Source of the DNA: Hyphomicrobiales bacterium
GTDB lineage: Bacteria; Pseudomonadota; Alphaproteobacteria; Rhizobiales; Beijerinckiaceae
Direction of reading: 5' to 3'
Assembly: GCA_025363375.1 (NCBI GenBank)
Contig: JANYDZ010000409.1
Location: forward strand, 1-5,217
DNA length: 5,217 nt
The notes below the pieces were generated by a model. It was not told where the DNA came from. It searched no databases and saw nothing but the letters and a program-made list of their open reading frames with translations. This document shows, piece after piece, positions 5,170 to 5,217 of this stretch. The translations under genes were made by a program, and so were the position numbers. Positions within the stretch are counted from its first letter, which is position 1. Every line of letters begins with the position of its first letter.

Positions 5170-5217
5170 TTAAACCTCGCGAAAGCCGCCTTTGCGGGCG
5201 TGCCGCCACAGGGCGAG
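5170..5217 (-). CDS. Possible C-terminal tail of a convergent gene (partial)
   Basis: An open frame enters from the right edge on the minus strand and gives 15 residues, LALWRHARKGGFREV, before a TAA at 5172-5170. Its basic, aromatic composition is plausible for a protein end, and the stop sits 75 bp from the GyrI-like stop, a usual gap for convergent genes. Fifteen codons are too few to identify a family or to exclude chance, and no strong terminator lies in the gap. Confidence 0.25.
   Translation of the reverse strand, partial: LALWRHARKGGFREV

Noticed and set aside
5111..5186. Distant inverted repeat GCTTTCGCG / CGCGAAAGC after the GyrI-like gene
   Set aside because: The 9-bp arms are 58 bp apart with GC-rich sequence between, no T-tract follows, and the right arm lies in a possible coding tail; chance is a fair explanation.

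Overview
The window is GC-rich chromosomal DNA (third codon positions mostly G or C) and looks like an alphaproteobacterium, most likely of the Hyphomicrobiales (Rhizobiales). The clearest clue is an ftsB-pdhA-pdhB run in which pdhB carries an N-terminal lipoyl domain, an arrangement typical of this class. The genus cannot be named from the sequence. No rRNA, tRNA, CRISPR array, insertion sequence or phage gene is visible, and no gene-free stretch exceeds 300 bases.

Layout, right to left along the minus strand, which carries nearly all genes: a secreted BMP-family (purine-nucleoside type) substrate-binding protein (4448-3375); an Old Yellow Enzyme family flavin reductase (3297-2239); the divisome protein FtsB (2194-1868); an AT-rich intergenic region of about 200 bp with repeated TAACTG/CAGTTA half-sites; pdhA, the E1 alpha subunit of pyruvate dehydrogenase (1664-627); and the first 203 codons of pdhB (611 to the left edge). 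One complete gene lies on the plus strand: a free-standing GyrI-like small-molecule-binding protein (4630-5094), divergent from the BMP gene. A possible C-terminal tail of another minus-strand gene enters from the right edge (5217-5170).

How they may work together: pdhA and pdhB are 15 bp apart and clearly co-transcribed; they feed pyruvate carbon into acetyl-CoA. FtsB upstream is a common neighbour of pdhA in alphaproteobacteria. The right half is an accessory module: a binding protein without its ABC permease or ATPase next to it, a small reductase, and a divergent ligand-binding protein.

The most interesting signals are regulatory. A near-consensus sigma-54 (-24/-12) promoter points into the BMP gene. 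An extended -10 promoter is placed so that the GyrI-like gene would be transcribed as a leaderless mRNA. A strong hairpin, better paired on the minus-strand RNA, sits between the BMP and reductase genes. A cluster of inverted repeats precedes pdhA. The reductase also has Ser where its family usually has Asn or His in the substrate-binding pair. I see no clearly new multi-gene system; these are testable local observations.
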